NCBI RefSeq assembly: GCF_014635285.1
Contig: NZ_BMCR01000010.1
Coordinates: forward strand, 100,098 to 164,097
Length of the DNA: 64,000 nt
Direction of reading: 5' to 3'
DNA from: Stappia taiwanensis
GTDB lineage: Bacteria; Pseudomonadota; Alphaproteobacteria; Rhizobiales; Stappiaceae
The notes beneath the pieces were generated by a model. That model made no database searches, was not told where the DNA came from, and saw nothing but the letters and a program-made list of their open reading frames with translations. Numbering within the stretch: the first letter of the stretch is position 1; every line of letters starts with the position of its first letter. Both the position numbers and the translations under genes were made by a program. Of the stretch, positions 1 through 9,504 are shown piece after piece.

Positions 1-105
1 CAGCAAGGGCAGTCCTTTCAATGATGACGGCAGGCAGGGAGGCAAGGAAGAACATGGGTCAGGCGCCGGTGCAGGCCCTGTGGCGGACCCGGGCCGGTCC
101 CTTCC

Positions 106-924
106 TTAGACCTTGAACGTGTAGTCGGTCGAGGCGGCGCGCTCCACATCCGGCGGATAATTCGCATGTTTGTCGGCATAGTAGCGCGCCAGATGGTCGC
201 CATCCGCCGCGCGGTTGTAGGTGGCGAAATAGAGCCGGCGCTGACGGTCGCTGCGGTTGGTCTCGGACCGGTGCGGACAGAAACTGTCGATCAGCACCAC
301 ATCGCCCGGCTCGGTCGCCACCGGCACGAAGGTCATGTCCTTCATGTCCTCGTCGGTCAGAGGTTCCCACTCGCGGAACATGCCGCGCTGGTGATGACCG
401 GCGGCGAACTCGACGCAGCCGCTTTCCGGTGTCGCCGGATCGACGCACACCATGATCGAGACGAAACGCGGCGCATAGTTCCACCAGCCGGCCTGCTGAT
501 CCTGATGCGGGGTGAAACCGGCACCGCCCGGGCGCTTGAAGTTGACCTTTTCCTTGAACAGCGCCGCCGGTCCGCCCAGCGCCTCGCCGGCATAGCCGAG
601 CAGCGCGGCGCTAAGCCCGGCGAAGACCGGAGAGAACGGTACCAGGTTTTCCATCCGGCTGATCACCCGGCGCGGCTCCGGGTCTTCGACCATCTCGCCG
701 TAGACCCAGTGCTGGCCCGGCGCCTCCGGCACCTTTTCCAGCCGCTCGATCTCCGCCTCGATGGCCGCGACCGCCGCCGGATCGAAGGCAGTCTTCAGGA
801 GAAGGAACCCATCGGCCTGGTAGCGCGCGCTTTCCTCCGCGCTCATGGCGCGTGGCAGGGTGAAGCCGTTGCCGCCCGTCAAAGCCGCCGTGTTCAGTGC
901 CGTGCCGGTGATCGTCTCTCCCAT
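106..924 (-). CDS. PhyH-family Fe(II)/2-oxoglutarate dioxygenase of the phosphonate cluster
   Basis: This 272-aa protein belongs to the phytanoyl-CoA dioxygenase (PhyH) superfamily. The metal triad is visible: H140 and D142 in TPHQDQQAGWW, and distal H218 in CPHRSETN. Arginines 229-230 follow and probably bind 2-oxoglutarate. Known relatives in phosphonate clusters hydroxylate C1 of 2-aminoethylphosphonate (dioxygenase PhnY) or of its trimethyl form (TmpA). Here it is the last gene of a minus-strand set that also encodes a PbfA-like lyase acting on (R)-1-hydroxy-2-aminoethylphosphonate, and no PhnZ-type HD oxygenase is present. I infer that it makes the hydroxylated substrate for that lyase or opens a related phosphonate. 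A 153-bp gap separates it from the transporter gene upstream, so it may have its own promoter. The family is sure; the substrate is not. No symbol is given because phnY is also the name of the dehydrogenase. Confidence 0.85.
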   Translation of the reverse strand: MGETITGTALNTAALTGGNGFTLPRAMSAEESARYQADGFLLLKTAFDPAAVAAIEAEIERLEKVPEAPGQHWVYGEMVEDPEPRRVISRMENLVPFSPVFAGLSAALLGYAGEALGGPAALFKEKVNFKRPGGAGFTPHQDQQAGWWNYAPRFVSIMVCVDPATPESGCVEFAAGHHQRGMFREWEPLTDEDMKDMTFVPVATEPGDVVLIDSFCPHRSETNRSDRQRRLYFATYNRAADGDHLARYYADKHANYPPDVERAASTDYTFKV

Positions 925-1077
925 GCGCTTTCCCTCGCTGCCGCCGATCCGATGGCCCGCAAGCCTGCACCCGGAAGTTCCCCCGGGGCGCCCGGGCGGC
1001 TCATTGGTAGCGAAGGAGCCGGCAAAAGAAAAGCACCACGCCGCCGCACGATAAGCGCCGAAGAGCGAGCTCGGGGG

Positions 1078-1917
1078 TCAGGAACCGGCGAGCAGCACCA
1101 CCCCGCCCGCAACGGCAACGGCGGCGATTATCCGGCTTTTCCACGGGCGCTCGCCGAAGATCATCACGCCGATGGTCGCGGCGACGACGACACTAACCTC
1201 GCGCACGGCGGACACGGCGCCAAGCGGCGCCAGCAGATTGGCATAGATCACCAGCGCATAGGCGCCGACCGAACTGAACCCGGCAAGCAGCGTGTATTTC
1301 GCCATCGGTCGCGCCAGCACCCGCAACTGTCCCCAGCGCCGCTGGGCGACTACCGCCACCACCAGCGCCTCGGACAGGAACAGCCAGCCCATGTAGCCGA
1401 AGGCGCTGCCGGACAGCCGCACCCCCATGCCATCCACCAGACTGTAGCTGGCGATGATGAAGCCGGTGCCGATGGCCGCCGCCAGCGCCAGGGGCTGTTC
1501 GGCCAGCGAGCGACGCGCGGTGAAGGACAGAAGCGCAATGCCACCGGAGACGCAGGCGATGCCAATAGCGGCGGGCATGGGCAGTCGCTCACCAGCAAAG
1601 ACAAAGGCGCCGAGCGCCACCAGCATCGGCGACAGCCCCCGGGCAATCGGATAGACCTGCGACAGATCGCCGATCCGGTAGGAGACGAACAGGAACAGGT
1701 AATAGAAGTAGTGCAGCGTGGCCGAGGCAACGATGAACGGCCAGCTCTCCGGCGCCGGGGCGGGCGAGGCGAGCACCATCGCCCCGCCGACGAAGGTATG
1801 GGCGATTGCCACGCAGGCAAGGATCAACGCCCGGTCGCCGGCAGCCTTGACCATGGCGTTCCAGCTGGCGTGCAGCACTGCCGCCGTCAGAACCAGCAAA
1901 AGAGCGAAACCGGACAC
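1078..1917 (-). CDS. EamA/DMT-family transporter
   Basis: This 279-aa hydrophobic protein has about ten predicted membrane segments in two EamA repeats, the usual size and layout of the drug/metabolite transporter family in the inner membrane. It starts with GTG at 1917, only 10 bp after the stop of the PbfA-like gene, so the two are very likely co-transcribed. Its place among phosphonate catabolic genes suggests uptake of a phosphonate or export of a product, but the family's substrates are broad and nothing in the sequence fixes the cargo. Confidence 0.85.
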   Translation of the reverse strand: MSGFALLLVLTAAVLHASWNAMVKAAGDRALILACVAIAHTFVGGAMVLASPAPAPESWPFIVASATLHYFYYLFLFVSYRIGDLSQVYPIARGLSPMLVALGAFVFAGERLPMPAAIGIACVSGGIALLSFTARRSLAEQPLALAAAIGTGFIIASYSLVDGMGVRLSGSAFGYMGWLFLSEALVVAVVAQRRWGQLRVLARPMAKYTLLAGFSSVGAYALVIYANLLAPLGAVSAVREVSVVVAATIGVMIFGERPWKSRIIAAVAVAGGVVLLAGS

Positions 1918-1927
1918 TCAGACGGCC

Positions 1928-3304
1928 TCAGCAATGAGCAAGGATGGCCTCGCTGACAATATCCAGCGCCCGGTCGAGATCCTCGCGGGAAATCACAAGG
2001 GGCGGCGACAGGGTGAGCACGCAACCCTGACTGATCTTGAAACTCAGCCCCGCATCGAGGCAGCGATAGTAGATCGCCTCGGCGAGCGCCGTGCCGGGCG
2101 TGCGCTTGTCCTGATCGGTAATGATTTCCAGCCCGAACATCAACCCGCGTCCGCGCACATCGCCAATGATCGGCGCCCGCGCCTTCAGCTCTTCCATGCG
2201 GGCCATGGCATGAGCGCCAAGGGTTACCGCGCGCTCCACCAGCCCCTCGTCCTCGATGATCTGCAAGGTGGTCAGCGCCGCCCGCGCCGTTACCGGGTTT
2301 TTCTCGTGGGTGTAGTGACCGATGGCGAAATCACCGGCGACATTCAGCTCCGGACGGGCGACCACCGCCGCGATCGGCAGGATGCCCCCACCCAGCGCCT
2401 TGCCCATCACCAGAATATCCGGCGTGACCTCGTCATGCTCGCAGGCGAAATACCGTCCGGTCTTGCCCAGCCCCGTGGGGATCTCGTCGAAGATCAGCAG
2501 CGCGCCGCGCCGGGTGCAGGCCTCCCGCACCGCCTTCCAGAAGCCCGGGGGAGGAACGTAAGGCACCGCGCGCATCGGCTCGGCGATCACCGCTGCCACA
2601 TCGCCCTCGCGCTCCAGCACGTAGTCGACCATCCCGGCGCAGGCGAGCCCGCAGGTCTCGGGACCGGCATGATTGTAGGGGCAGCGATAGCAGGCGAACG
2701 GCGCCACATGCTCCGTGCCCGGCAGCAGCGGCCCGGCAATGCCGGAGCGGAACGTGTATTCGCCGCCAACGCTGGCGGCGCCGAACCCGGCCCCGTGGAA
2801 CGCATCCCAGAACGACACGGTCTTGAACCGGCCGGTGGCGGCGCGGGCGATCTTCAGCGCCACTTCATTGGCATCGGACCCGCCGGTGGTGAAGAGACAG
2901 CGCGACAGGGTTCCCGGCGCGATCCGGCCCAGCTTTTCCGCCAGTTCCACCGCTGGCTCGCAGGTGAAGCGGCGCGGCGCGAAGGGCAGTGCATCGATCT
3001 GCGCCTTGATCGCCGCCGTCAGGCGCGGGTGGCCATAGCCGATATGATGAACGCTGTTGCCGTGAAAATCCATGAACCGCCGGCCGGCGGTGTCCTCGAT
3101 CCAGATCCCTTCCGCCCTCGCAATCGCCGACAGGCACGGCGAGGACAGGCTCTGATGCAGGAAGGCGTCGCCGTCCCGCTCCAGCAGCGCGTCGGTCGGC
3201 CCGTGCCGGCGCGCCGCGCGCCAGACCTGACGCGCCGCCGAGGTATTGGCCTCCCCTTCCGTGTGCACGGGCACATGCACCGGCAATTCAGGCTCATGCG
3301 TCAT
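1928..3304 (-). CDS. pbfA: (R)-1-hydroxy-2-aminoethylphosphonate ammonia-lyase (PbfA-like), class-III aminotransferase fold
   Basis: This 458-aa PLP enzyme has the class-III aminotransferase fold: IFDEIPTGLG with D273, and the PLP lysine K302 in VMGKALGGG. The N-terminal FLHQSLSSPCL and MDFHGNSVHHIGYGHPR segments and a cysteine-rich insert (C205, C208, C218, C222) match what I recall of PbfA. PbfA removes ammonia from (R)-1-hydroxy-2-aminoethylphosphonate to give phosphonoacetaldehyde. That product is the substrate of the dehydrogenase gene immediately upstream. The start is ATG 3304, with GAGGAA 7 nt before it. The next gene (EamA) starts 10 bp downstream. An ordinary omega-transaminase is the alternative, but the context and the N-terminal motifs favour PbfA. 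Confidence 0.82.
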   Translation of the reverse strand: MTHEPELPVHVPVHTEGEANTSAARQVWRAARRHGPTDALLERDGDAFLHQSLSSPCLSAIARAEGIWIEDTAGRRFMDFHGNSVHHIGYGHPRLTAAIKAQIDALPFAPRRFTCEPAVELAEKLGRIAPGTLSRCLFTTGGSDANEVALKIARAATGRFKTVSFWDAFHGAGFGAASVGGEYTFRSGIAGPLLPGTEHVAPFACYRCPYNHAGPETCGLACAGMVDYVLEREGDVAAVIAEPMRAVPYVPPPGFWKAVREACTRRGALLIFDEIPTGLGKTGRYFACEHDEVTPDILVMGKALGGGILPIAAVVARPELNVAGDFAIGHYTHEKNPVTARAALTTLQIIEDEGLVERAVTLGAHAMARMEELKARAPIIGDVRGRGLMFGLEIITDQDKRTPGTALAEAIYYRCLDAGLSFKISQGCVLTLSPPLVISREDLDRALDIVSEAILAHC

Positions 3305-3369
3305 GCGGCTGTTCCTCGGTGGCGACACCCGCGCCGGCACACTTCAAGGCCGGCGCGGGAGGCTTCCCC

Positions 3370-4824
3370 CTACCAGGGCAGGGAGAAGGTCTTGATGTTG
3401 GTGTAGCTCTTCATCGCCTCGATGACACCTTCCTTGTAGCCAAGGCCGCTGTCCTTGATGCCGCCGAAGGGCGACATCTCGATGCGGTAGCCGGGCACCT
3501 CCCAGATGTTCACGGTGCCGACGTTGAGCCCCTTCACATAGGCGGTCGCCCGGTCCATGCGGTTGGTGCAGACCCCCGACGACAGGCCGAAGGCGGTGGA
3601 GTTGGAAATCCCCATCACCGCCGCATCATCCCCCGGCACCCGCACAACCGGGATCACCGGCCCGAAGGTTTCCTCCAGCACAAGTTCGCTTTCATGCGGC
3701 ACATGGTCAACCACGATGGGCGGCAGCAGCGCGCCCTGGCGCCCCGGATGGTAGAGCACCTTCGCGCCGGCTTCCGCGGCCCTTGTCACCCGCGCATCGA
3801 ACATCGCCGCCGCTTCCGCGTGGACGACGGTACCCAGATCCGTGTTCGGGTCCATCGGATCGCCGAACACCAGCTTGCGCGCCCGTTCCTCGATCATCTC
3901 CACCAGCCGGTCGGCGATCTTTTCCTGCGCCAGGATCCGCTTCACCGCCGTGCAGCGCTGGCCGGAGTTCTTGGTCGCCCCGGCAACCGCCAGATCCGCC
4001 GCCCGGGCCAGATCCTCCTCGCCCAGATCGTCGAGCACAATCAGCGGATCGTTGCCGCCAAGCTCCAGCACCGTGCGCTTGTAGCCGGCGGTGTCGGCGA
4101 TCATCTTGCCCACCGGCACGCCGCCGGTGAAGGTGACCAGCTCGATCTGCGGATTGGTGATCATCTCCGCGCCGATATCCTTGGGCCAGCCGGTGACCAC
4201 CGACAACATCTCAGGCGGCAGCCCGGCATCGTAGAGGATATCGGCCAGCATCAAGGCGGTGATCGGCGTCAATTCCGTCGGCTTGACGACGACGCAATTG
4301 TTGGTCGCCACCGCCGGCGCCACCTTGTGCGCCACCATGTTGAGCGGGTGGTTGAACGGGGTGATCGCGGAAATCGCGTTCAGCGGCTCACGGGTGGTGA
4401 AGATCTTGCGCGCCTTGCCGTGGGGCGTCAGATCGCAGGAATAGACCTCGCCATCGTCGATGATGCACATCTGCGCCGACAGGGTGAAGACGTCATAGGC
4501 CCGCCCCACCTCGTAGAGGGAATCCTTCTTGGAAATCCCCAGCTCCAGCGTGATCGTGTCGGACAGCGCCTCCTTGCGCTCCACCAGAAGCTCCGCCGCG
4601 CGGAACAGGATCTGTTGCCGCTCGTAGCGCGTCAGGCTCGGCCGGTAGGCGGCGGCGATGGCGAAGGCCTCGCGCGCATGGGCCGCCGTTCCCGCCGGCA
4701 CCGTGCCGATCACCTCCCCGGTGAAGGGATAGCGCACCTCGATGACATCCTCGGCATCGACCTTGCGCCCGGCGATCCGCATCGGCTCGTGACGCACGCT
4801 CAAGCCGCGTTCGCTCATGTTCAT
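3370..4824 (-). CDS. phnY: Phosphonoacetaldehyde dehydrogenase
   Basis: This 484-aa protein is an NAD(P)-dependent aldehyde dehydrogenase. It shows the catalytic cysteine in [11 protein letters not shown], the [12 protein letters not shown] segment with the general-base glutamate, and a C-terminal [10 protein letters not shown] motif. Between phnA and a PbfA-like gene, the expected role is oxidation of phosphonoacetaldehyde to phosphonoacetate, as for PhnY of Sinorhizobium. GGAGG lies 7 nt before ATG 4824, which supports this start over the ATG at 4818. It lies 34 bp downstream of phnA and is part of the same operon. The ALDH fold is certain; the substrate rests on neighbours. Confidence 0.9.
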   Translation of the reverse strand: MNMSERGLSVRHEPMRIAGRKVDAEDVIEVRYPFTGEVIGTVPAGTAAHAREAFAIAAAYRPSLTRYERQQILFRAAELLVERKEALSDTITLELGISKKDSLYEVGRAYDVFTLSAQMCIIDDGEVYSCDLTPHGKARKIFTTREPLNAISAITPFNHPLNMVAHKVAPAVATNNCVVVKPTELTPITALMLADILYDAGLPPEMLSVVTGWPKDIGAEMITNPQIELVTFTGGVPVGKMIADTAGYKRTVLELGGNDPLIVLDDLGEEDLARAADLAVAGATKNSGQRCTAVKRILAQEKIADRLVEMIEERARKLVFGDPMDPNTDLGTVVHAEAAAMFDARVTRAAEAGAKVLYHPGRQGALLPPIVVDHVPHESELVLEETFGPVIPVVRVPGDDAAVMGISNSTAFGLSSGVCTNRMDRATAYVKGLNVGTVNIWEVPGYRIEMSPFGGIKDSGLGYKEGVIEAMKSYTNIKTFSLPW

Positions 4825-4858
4825 GTGGGAACCTCCCTCTGCGTGTCCGCGCGCCGGA

Positions 4859-6112
4859 TCAGCCCGCCGCCGCTGTCGCCGCCACCTGGAAGGCGTCGAA
4901 GTTGCGCAGGTCCGGTTCGTTGCCGAGGTCCGGCAGCACCCGGTTGACGATGAACGGCACCGCCTGCTCGGTCAGCCCGCCATGGGAGCGCAGCGGCTCG
5001 TTCAGCGCGGAGAGGTCGTGCCGCGAGGCGCTGGTGCCCAGCGTCTTGTTCTCCGAGGAGATCAGCACCAGATCGCCGATCCGGTCCGCCGGCAGCTCGA
5101 AGCGGCGGCAGCCTTCCGCCCGGTCGACCACCAGGTCGATGCCGTCGATGGCCGACAGTCGGGCGATCAGATCGGCCGCATCCGCCCCGTCCGGCAGATA
5201 GGTGGTGGCGAAGGAACCGAGCGCGCCGTGATGGACGACGTAGGGGTCGGTGATCGGCAGGATCACCCGCGCCGCATCCTTGCCGAGCCAACCGTCGAAC
5301 AGGTCCTGCAGATAGATCACGTCCGGCGCGCCATCGGCGGTGTGCTTCGGCTTCATGCCATGATCGGCGGTGATGACGATGGCCGCGCCCAGCGCGTCCA
5401 GCTCGGTCAGGTAGCGGTCGAACATCTCGTAGAAGGCATTGGCCTCCGGCACACCCGGCGCGTATTTGTGCTGCACGTAGTCGGTGGTCGTCAGATACAT
5501 GACGTCCGGCTTGAGCTCCTTCAGCAGCTTGACGCCGGCGGCGAAGACGAATTCGGACAGCTCCGCCGAATAGACCTCCGGCACAGGACGGCCGAGCCAG
5601 GCGCTGGCATTGTCGATGCCATGTTCGGCCTTGGTGGTGGTTGCCGATTTCTCCGAGGAGAAGCAGATCGCCCGCCCCTCATCGAAGGCAAGGCCGGAGC
5701 CGAGCAGCGCCCGCAGCTTGTCCTTGGCGGTCACCACGGCGACCCGGCAGCCGGCATCGTAAAAGCCCTTGAACACGGTCGGCGCGCGCAGGAAGCGCGG
5801 ATCGTTCATCATCACCTCTTCGCCGGTTTCCGGCTCATAGAGGTAGTTGCCGCAGATGCCATGCACCGCCGGCGGCCGACCGGTGGCGATCGACAGGTTG
5901 TTCGGGTTGGTGAAGCTCGGGATGACCGAATGGGCGGTGCGTACGGTCCCGGTCTCGCGGATCCGCTTCAAGGTCGGCATCAAGCCGGCGGCGATGGCCT
6001 CGTCGAGATAGGCCGGCTCGCAGCCGTCGAGACAGATGGCGATGGCCGGCACCTTCGGGCGCGGATAGGCGCGGCCGTTGACCTGGACGGGGAACTTGGT
6101 GATCTGGTTCAT
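4859..6112 (-). CDS. phnA: Phosphonoacetate hydrolase
   Basis: This 417-aa member of the alkaline phosphatase superfamily has the PhnA signature. D29 lies in ICLDGCEP and the nucleophile T68 in [10 protein letters not shown], the positions known for the S. meliloti enzyme. Further zinc ligands are in TTTDYVQHK and TADHGM, with a distal histidine in RSHGGL. The enzyme uses two zinc ions to cleave phosphonoacetate into acetate and phosphate, the last step of the pathway encoded here. It lies 36 bp after phnW and 34 bp before phnY. No signal peptide is visible, so it is cytoplasmic. Confidence 0.95.
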   Translation of the reverse strand: MNQITKFPVQVNGRAYPRPKVPAIAICLDGCEPAYLDEAIAAGLMPTLKRIRETGTVRTAHSVIPSFTNPNNLSIATGRPPAVHGICGNYLYEPETGEEVMMNDPRFLRAPTVFKGFYDAGCRVAVVTAKDKLRALLGSGLAFDEGRAICFSSEKSATTTKAEHGIDNASAWLGRPVPEVYSAELSEFVFAAGVKLLKELKPDVMYLTTTDYVQHKYAPGVPEANAFYEMFDRYLTELDALGAAIVITADHGMKPKHTADGAPDVIYLQDLFDGWLGKDAARVILPITDPYVVHHGALGSFATTYLPDGADAADLIARLSAIDGIDLVVDRAEGCRRFELPADRIGDLVLISSENKTLGTSASRHDLSALNEPLRSHGGLTEQAVPFIVNRVLPDLGNEPDLRNFDAFQVAATAAAG

Positions 6113-6148
6113 CGGATGGACTTCGCTTGTTTCGAGAGGATGGGGCGC

Positions 6149-7342
6149 TCAGGCGACGAGCTTGGTGCGTTCTTCAAGGGCGATGGTCGGCGGCACGGCG
6201 CTGGACACGCCCATTTCGGCCAGGCACTCGGCGACGGCGGCGACGACCTTGCGCATCACCGGCGGATCCATCCGGCCGATGCAGCCGACGCGGAAGCTTT
6301 CCACCACCGTCAGCTTGCCGGGATAGATGATGAAGCCCTTGGCCTTCATCCGCGCGTAGAAGTCGGCAAAGCCGAAGGCCGGGTCGGCCGGAGTGAAGAA
6401 GGTGACGATGATCGGCGACAGCCAGCGTTCGCTGAGCAGGGTCTCGAAGCCGAGCCCACGCATGCCCTCCACCAGCGTGTCACGATTGGCGGTGTAGCGG
6501 GCGAGCCGGCCGGCCACCCCGCCCTCCTCGCGGTGCTGGCGCAGCGCCTCGATGAAGGCGGCGACCACATGGGTCGGCGGGGTGAACCGCCACTGGCCGG
6601 TCTTTTCCATATGCGCCCACTGGGCATGAACATCGAGGCTGAGCGAGGAACTGACGCCCTTGGCCTCTTCCAGTGCGCTCTTGCGGGCGATGACGAAGCC
6701 GAAGCCCGGCACACCCTCGATGCATTTGTTGGCCGAGGAGACCATCGCCTCGAAGGCGATCTCGCCCACCTCCAGCGGCACCGCGCCAAAGGCGCTCATG
6801 CTGTCGACCAGGAGTTTGCGCCCATGCGCGGCCACCGTATCGGCAATTTCCCGGACCGGATTGAGAATGCCGGAACTGGTCTCGCAATGGACGACGACCA
6901 CATGGGTGATCCCCGGATCGACCTCCAGCGCCCGGGCGACCTCCTCGCCGCGCGGCGGCAGGTAGTCGCCCTTGTCGATCACCGCATAGGCGCGCCCCAG
7001 ATAGTCCAGCGTCTGGGCGATGCGCTGGCCATAGGCGCCGTTGATCAGCACCAGAGCCTTGCCGTCACGCGGCAGGAAGCTGCCGAGCATCGCCTCCACC
7101 GCAAAGGTGCCGCTGCCCTGCACCGGCACGCAGTCATACGCCTCGCCGCCCGGACCGACCAACGCCAGCAGCTCGCGGCGCAGCTGCGCCGTCATGGCGC
7201 GGAAATCGTCGTCCCAGGAGCCCCAGTCGCGGAGCATGGCCTTCTTCACCTCATGGGAGGTGGTCAGGGGGCCGGGCGTCAGGAGATACGGTTCGCCGCA
7301 CAGCGGCGCGGGCAGGACGGCCTGCGAGCAATCAGTCGACAT
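6149..7342 (-). CDS. phnW: 2-Aminoethylphosphonate--pyruvate transaminase
   Basis: This 397-aa class-V aminotransferase begins with the typical [12 protein letters not shown] segment and carries the PLP lysine in SSANKCIEG. PhnW transfers the amino group of 2-aminoethylphosphonate to pyruvate, giving phosphonoacetaldehyde and alanine. The start is ATG 7342, preceded by GGAGG at about 10 nt; upstream in-frame sequence lacks family similarity. It is the first gene of phnW-phnA-phnY-pbfA-eamA. The 236-bp upstream region holds a perfect 16-bp palindrome and a motif shared with the importer promoter. Confidence 0.95.
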   Translation of the reverse strand: MSTDCSQAVLPAPLCGEPYLLTPGPLTTSHEVKKAMLRDWGSWDDDFRAMTAQLRRELLALVGPGGEAYDCVPVQGSGTFAVEAMLGSFLPRDGKALVLINGAYGQRIAQTLDYLGRAYAVIDKGDYLPPRGEEVARALEVDPGITHVVVVHCETSSGILNPVREIADTVAAHGRKLLVDSMSAFGAVPLEVGEIAFEAMVSSANKCIEGVPGFGFVIARKSALEEAKGVSSSLSLDVHAQWAHMEKTGQWRFTPPTHVVAAFIEALRQHREEGGVAGRLARYTANRDTLVEGMRGLGFETLLSERWLSPIIVTFFTPADPAFGFADFYARMKAKGFIIYPGKLTVVESFRVGCIGRMDPPVMRKVVAAVAECLAEMGVSSAVPPTIALEERTKLVA

Positions 7343-7578
7343 CGGATCAAAGCCTCCAGGCAAAAGGGATCGGCCGGGACCTGTTCGGCAGCCGCCGGAA
7401 AAGGCACCCAAGGCGCCGGAACGGCCCGTTCTCGTCCGGTCCAGGCGTCGCCCCATTGGGCGACCCCCGTTGACCGCCCGATGATGCGAGGAAGCAAGAT
7501 ATTTGTAAAATCGCTATTTCAAATGCATTTGAACGATTTCACTTATACATGAAATCCGTTCGTCATCGACCCACGCGG
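7343..7578. promoter_or_regulatory. phnW upstream region with palindrome and shared motif
   Basis: This 236-bp AT-richer gap separates the Na/Pi transporter gene from phnW. It contains a perfect 16-bp palindrome, TTCAAATGCATTTGAA, at 7518-7533. AAATCG and CGATTT form an outer inverted pair around it. At 7508-7520 lies AAATCGCTATTTC, which recurs as AAATCGCTAATTTC at 13644-13657 upstream of the phosphonate importer. The site is about 165 bp upstream of phnW, a plausible activator position. The repeats are directly visible; binding by the neighbouring LysR regulator is inference. Confidence 0.55.
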
Positions 7579-9240
7579 TCAGCCTTCGGCCACCGCCAGC
7601 CGGCTTTCCAGGAGGTCCCCGCTCTGGCTGAGAATCGGGTAGGCGATGGTGGCGATCAGCGAGTTGATCTGCTTGTAATGGCGGATCGTTTCCAGATGGA
7701 TTTCACTGGTCTCGATGGCATTGATACTGCCTTCGCGCAGGCGCTTGAGGTGCCGGGCGCTGCTGTCCCGTTCCAGTTGCCGCAGCCGGTCCTTCTCCTC
7801 CACCAGCTGCCGCGCGGTCTCCCGGTCGCCGGAAACCAGCAGATTGAGCGCCAGTTTCAGGTTGGACAGGACCCGCTGATGCAGGTCGGTCAACTCGCGC
7901 CAGCCATCCTCGGAAAACGCCAGCCGCCGGTCCCGCCGCTTTTCCGCCAGCGCCAACAGGTCCTTGACGATGATGTCGCCCACATGCTCCAGACTGATCG
8001 CATGGCCGGTCAGTTCGAAACAGCGCTGCGCGTCGGCCGGCTCGAGGCGGGAGCGGGCCAGCTCGGTGAGATAGGCCTTGATCTCCGCCTGCGCCCGGTC
8101 GAGCTCGTCATCCAGCGCCCGGGTGCGGGCGATCAGCGGCGCCGAACCGCTCTCATAAAGCTCCATCACCGGCGCCAGCATCCGCTGTACCGTCTCGCCC
8201 ATGCCCAGCAGCTCGCGGGTCGCCCCGGCAATCGCCAGATGCGGCACCTTGAGGGCGCTGCGATCAAGGGCGCTGATGCGGGTCTCCGGCAGCTCTTCCT
8301 TCTCCGCCGCCAGGCCGATTACCCCTTCGATGACCCGAGCCATCGGCAGGCAAAGCGGCAGGCCGATCAGCAACAGGCTCGCATTGAACAGAAGATGGGC
8401 ATTGACGATCTGCGCCGCGGGGCTCGCGCCCAGCAGATCGAGCGGCGGTGCCACGGTGACGAGCAGGAAGAGGGCGGCCAGCGAGCCGCCGCCGCGAAAC
8501 ACCATGTTGCCGGTGACGATGCGCCGCGCCTCGACCGACCCGCCCCGGGTCAGCCCGAGGGCGATCAGCCCGCCGCCGAAATTGGCGCCCAGCGCCAGCG
8601 CGATGCCCAGATCGGCGGGCAGTACATTCTGCGCCGCCAACGTCATGAACAGGAGGATGGCTCCGACGCTGGAATGCACCGCCCAGGTGAACAGCGCCCC
8701 GAGCAGGAAGGCGGTCAGGAAATCGCCTGACAGGTAATCGACGACGAGGGCGAAGAAGGCGCCTTCGCGCAAGGGGGCCGTCGCCTCGCCCATCAGCCGC
8801 AGGGACAACAGGATCAGGGCGATGCCGACGAGAATCCGGCCGCTCTGGCGCTGTTCGCGGCTGCGCCCGTTGAGAAACAGCGCCCCGCCGACAACCAGAC
8901 AGATCGGCATCAGCCAGGAGATGTCATAGGCCAGAATGCGCACCACCAGCGCCGAGCCGAGATCCGCGCCCAGCATCAGGGACAGCCCCACCGGCAGGCC
9001 CAGCAGGCCGCTGGCGGCAAAGCCCGCGCCCAGAACCGCCACGGCGGTGGAGCTTTGCAGCACCACGGCGGCGATGGTTCCGCTGGCGGCGGCCTTCACC
9101 GCGCCGGTGCGAGCCCGGCCGATGGCCCGGCGCAAGCCCGCCCCGTGTGCCCGCTCCACTCCGGTCCGCACCATCCGGACCGCGAAGAGCAGCAACGTAA
9201 CGGCACCGGCCAAATGCAGCAGCATCAACGATACGGTCAT
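7579..9240 (-). CDS. Na/Pi cotransporter family protein with C-terminal PhoU-like domain
   Basis: This 553-aa membrane protein has two Na/Pi-cotransporter repeats: the first carries VVLQSSTAVAVLGAG, the second VHSSVGAILLFM. A cytoplasmic helical PhoU-like domain covers about residues 340-550. Bacterial relatives (NptA/YjbB type) move phosphate, and YjbB is known to export it. It sits between the phosphonate importer and phnW on the same strand. Because phosphonate breakdown releases phosphate, an export or balancing role is attractive, though direction cannot be read from the sequence. The start is ATG 9240. Confidence 0.9.
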   Translation of the reverse strand: MTVSLMLLHLAGAVTLLLFAVRMVRTGVERAHGAGLRRAIGRARTGAVKAAASGTIAAVVLQSSTAVAVLGAGFAASGLLGLPVGLSLMLGADLGSALVVRILAYDISWLMPICLVVGGALFLNGRSREQRQSGRILVGIALILLSLRLMGEATAPLREGAFFALVVDYLSGDFLTAFLLGALFTWAVHSSVGAILLFMTLAAQNVLPADLGIALALGANFGGGLIALGLTRGGSVEARRIVTGNMVFRGGGSLAALFLLVTVAPPLDLLGASPAAQIVNAHLLFNASLLLIGLPLCLPMARVIEGVIGLAAEKEELPETRISALDRSALKVPHLAIAGATRELLGMGETVQRMLAPVMELYESGSAPLIARTRALDDELDRAQAEIKAYLTELARSRLEPADAQRCFELTGHAISLEHVGDIIVKDLLALAEKRRDRRLAFSEDGWRELTDLHQRVLSNLKLALNLLVSGDRETARQLVEEKDRLRQLERDSSARHLKRLREGSINAIETSEIHLETIRHYKQINSLIATIAYPILSQSGDLLESRLAVAEG

Positions 9241-9465
9241 GTTTCTGTCCTTCTTGCTTCAATCGCCGACCCGGGAATCGTCACACCCCCGCCGCACGGG
9301 TCGTGGGCAGGTTTCTCCGGTCGAATCGTCCAATATCACCCAGGATTGCGGTGGCTTTGCGGCCTCCCGGGGCACTGTGCCCCGCCAGGCCGTGACACCG
9401 GTGACGCGCCCGCATGGGCGAGCCTAACCGCTGCAGATGACAATCGGATCGGCCTTTCGCCGATC

Positions 9466-9499
9466 TGCCGCGCGCATCGACCACGCGATGCGCGCGGCA
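9466..9499. terminator. Strong hairpin after the phosphonate permease gene
   Basis: TGCCGCGCGCATCG and its exact complement CGATGCGCGCGGCA form 14-bp arms around a 6-nt loop, 5 bp beyond the stop of the permease gene. A second small hairpin, GATCGGC-CTTTC-GCCGATC, lies next to it at about 9447-9465. There is no clear U tract, so it may stabilise the 3' end rather than act as a classical terminator. The rest of the 9241-9504 gap shows nothing else I can support. Confidence 0.6.
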
Positions 9500-9504
9500 C
9501 CACG

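Noticed and set aside
166..1956. Long open frame (596 codons) on the plus strand opposite the dioxygenase and EamA genes
   Set aside because: The translation is rich in R, H, G and Q without any domain; the opposite strand has two clear protein families. High GC produces such frames.
4817..7552. 911-codon plus-strand frame across phnA and phnW
   Set aside because: It covers two well-supported genes on the other strand and has histidine/arginine-rich low-information sequence.
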